In this document: piece by piece, positions 6,499-6,906 of the stretch | How the letters are laid out: every line of letters starts with the position of its first letter | Numbering within the stretch: the first letter of the stretch is position 1 | NCBI GenBank assembly: GCA_947630515.1 | Contig: CANRHY010000051.1 | Coordinates: 1 to 6,906, forward strand | Length of the DNA: 6,906 bases | Source of the DNA: an uncultured Bacilli bacterium | Lineage (GTDB): Bacteria > Bacillota_I > Bacilli_A > RF39 > UBA660 | Direction of reading: 5' to 3' | Program-made: the position numbers and the translations under genes | The notes under the pieces: model-generated | Told to the model about the DNA's origin: nothing | Databases searched by the model: none | The model's input: the letters and a program-made list of their open reading frames with translations, nothing else

Positions 6499-6882
6499 AT
6501 GGCATATAATAGAAGAAAAAGAAAAGCTAAGAAAGACGTAACAGTTGGACAAGCACATATACATTCTACATATAATAACACAATCGTTACAATAACTGAT
6601 GAAGATGGTGGAGTTATAAGTTGGGCTTCTAGTGGCTCATTAGGTTACAGAGGCTCTAAAAAGAAAACTCCATTTGCTGCAGGACAATCAGCAGAAGCTG
6701 CAGGAAAAGCTGCATATGACATGGGGCTAAGAAAAGTATCAGCATTTGTAAAAGGAATTGGTGGAGGACGTGAAACAGCAATTCGTTCACTACAAACAGC
6801 AGGACTTGAAGTAACTTCAATAACTGATGTAACACCAGTACCACATAATGGTTGCAGACCACCTAAGAGAAGACGTGTTTAG
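6499..6882 (+). CDS. rpsK: 30S ribosomal protein S11
   Basis: S11 (uS11) is a platform protein contacting 16S rRNA and the mRNA exit side near the E site. The product has 127 residues, two to four shorter than common homologues at its N-terminus. Blocks include [15 protein letters not shown] at 20-34, [17 protein letters not shown] at 50-66 and the C-terminal signature [21 protein letters not shown] (107 to the end). The usual KGPGxGRE loop reads KGIGGGRE (85-92), a departure in a well conserved turn. The start follows TAGGAGG formed with the rpsM stop. The next gene begins 18 bases after the TAG. Confidence 0.97.
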   Translation: MAYNRRKRKAKKDVTVGQAHIHSTYNNTIVTITDEDGGVISWASSGSLGYRGSKKKTPFAAGQSAEAAGKAAYDMGLRKVSAFVKGIGGGRETAIRSLQTAGLEVTSITDVTPVPHNGCRPPKRRRV

Positions 6883-6900
6883 GAAAGGGGAATAGTAATT

Positions 6901-6906
6901 ATGTTA
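6901..6906 (+). CDS. Start of the next gene, probably RNA polymerase alpha subunit (partial)
   Basis: Only ATG TTA (Met-Leu) is inside the window, preceded by a purine-rich GGAAAGGGG (6882-6890) that can act as ribosome binding site about ten bases upstream. In Bacillota gene order rpoA follows rpsK directly, and rpoA products often begin with Met then Leu or Ile. rpsD, which follows rpsK in some other groups, usually starts with Met-Ala-Arg and fits less well. Two codons cannot prove identity. Confidence 0.45.

Overview
This window is a gapless stretch of the bacterial spc/alpha ribosomal-protein cluster. Fourteen complete genes, all on the + strand, encode ribosomal proteins, the SecY translocon channel, an adenylate kinase-family enzyme, methionine aminopeptidase and initiation factor IF-1. 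Each end holds a few codons of a further gene. There is no mobile element, CRISPR array, tRNA, rRNA or intergenic gap above about 20 bases. I see no undescribed multi-gene system here; the points of interest are small departures within a very conserved locus.

Layout: 3' tip of the preceding gene (probably rplX, 1-28); rplE, rpsZ (zinc-type S14, GTG start), rpsH, rplF, rplR, rpsE and rplO (42-3095); secY, adk and map (3096-5759); infA, rpmJ, rpsM and rpsK (5764-6882); and the first two codons of the next gene, probably rpoA (6901-6906). rpmD (L30), usual between rpsE and rplO, is absent: the two genes overlap by one base.

Organism: the DNA is very AT-rich, with codons dominated by A/T endings and AGA/CGT for arginine. 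S14 is the short four-cysteine form, L36 keeps its zinc ligands, and the secY-adk-map-infA-rpmJ-rpsM-rpsK order with no rpsD before the next gene is that of Bacillota/Mycoplasmatota. Lack of rpmD recalls Mollicutes and related reduced, often host-associated Bacilli. All visible tryptophans are TGG and one gene ends in TGA, which favours the standard bacterial code, although that TGA is followed at once by an in-frame TAA. The lineage is inference; no species is claimed.

How it works together: the genes look like one polycistronic unit tuned for translational coupling. Either the Shine-Dalgarno (SD) of a gene begins on the last bases of the previous stop codon (TAAGGAGG, TAGGGAGG, TAGGAGG), or it lies inside the previous coding sequence (rplO, secY, adk, map, infA). 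The proteins supply 30S and 50S subunits, start translation (IF-1), remove the N-terminal Met (Map) and export or insert membrane proteins (SecY). The adk product is the most divergent member, with substitutions in the P-loop, AMP site and an arginine of the phosphate-binding set. No promoter or terminator can be supported inside the window; both probably lie outside.
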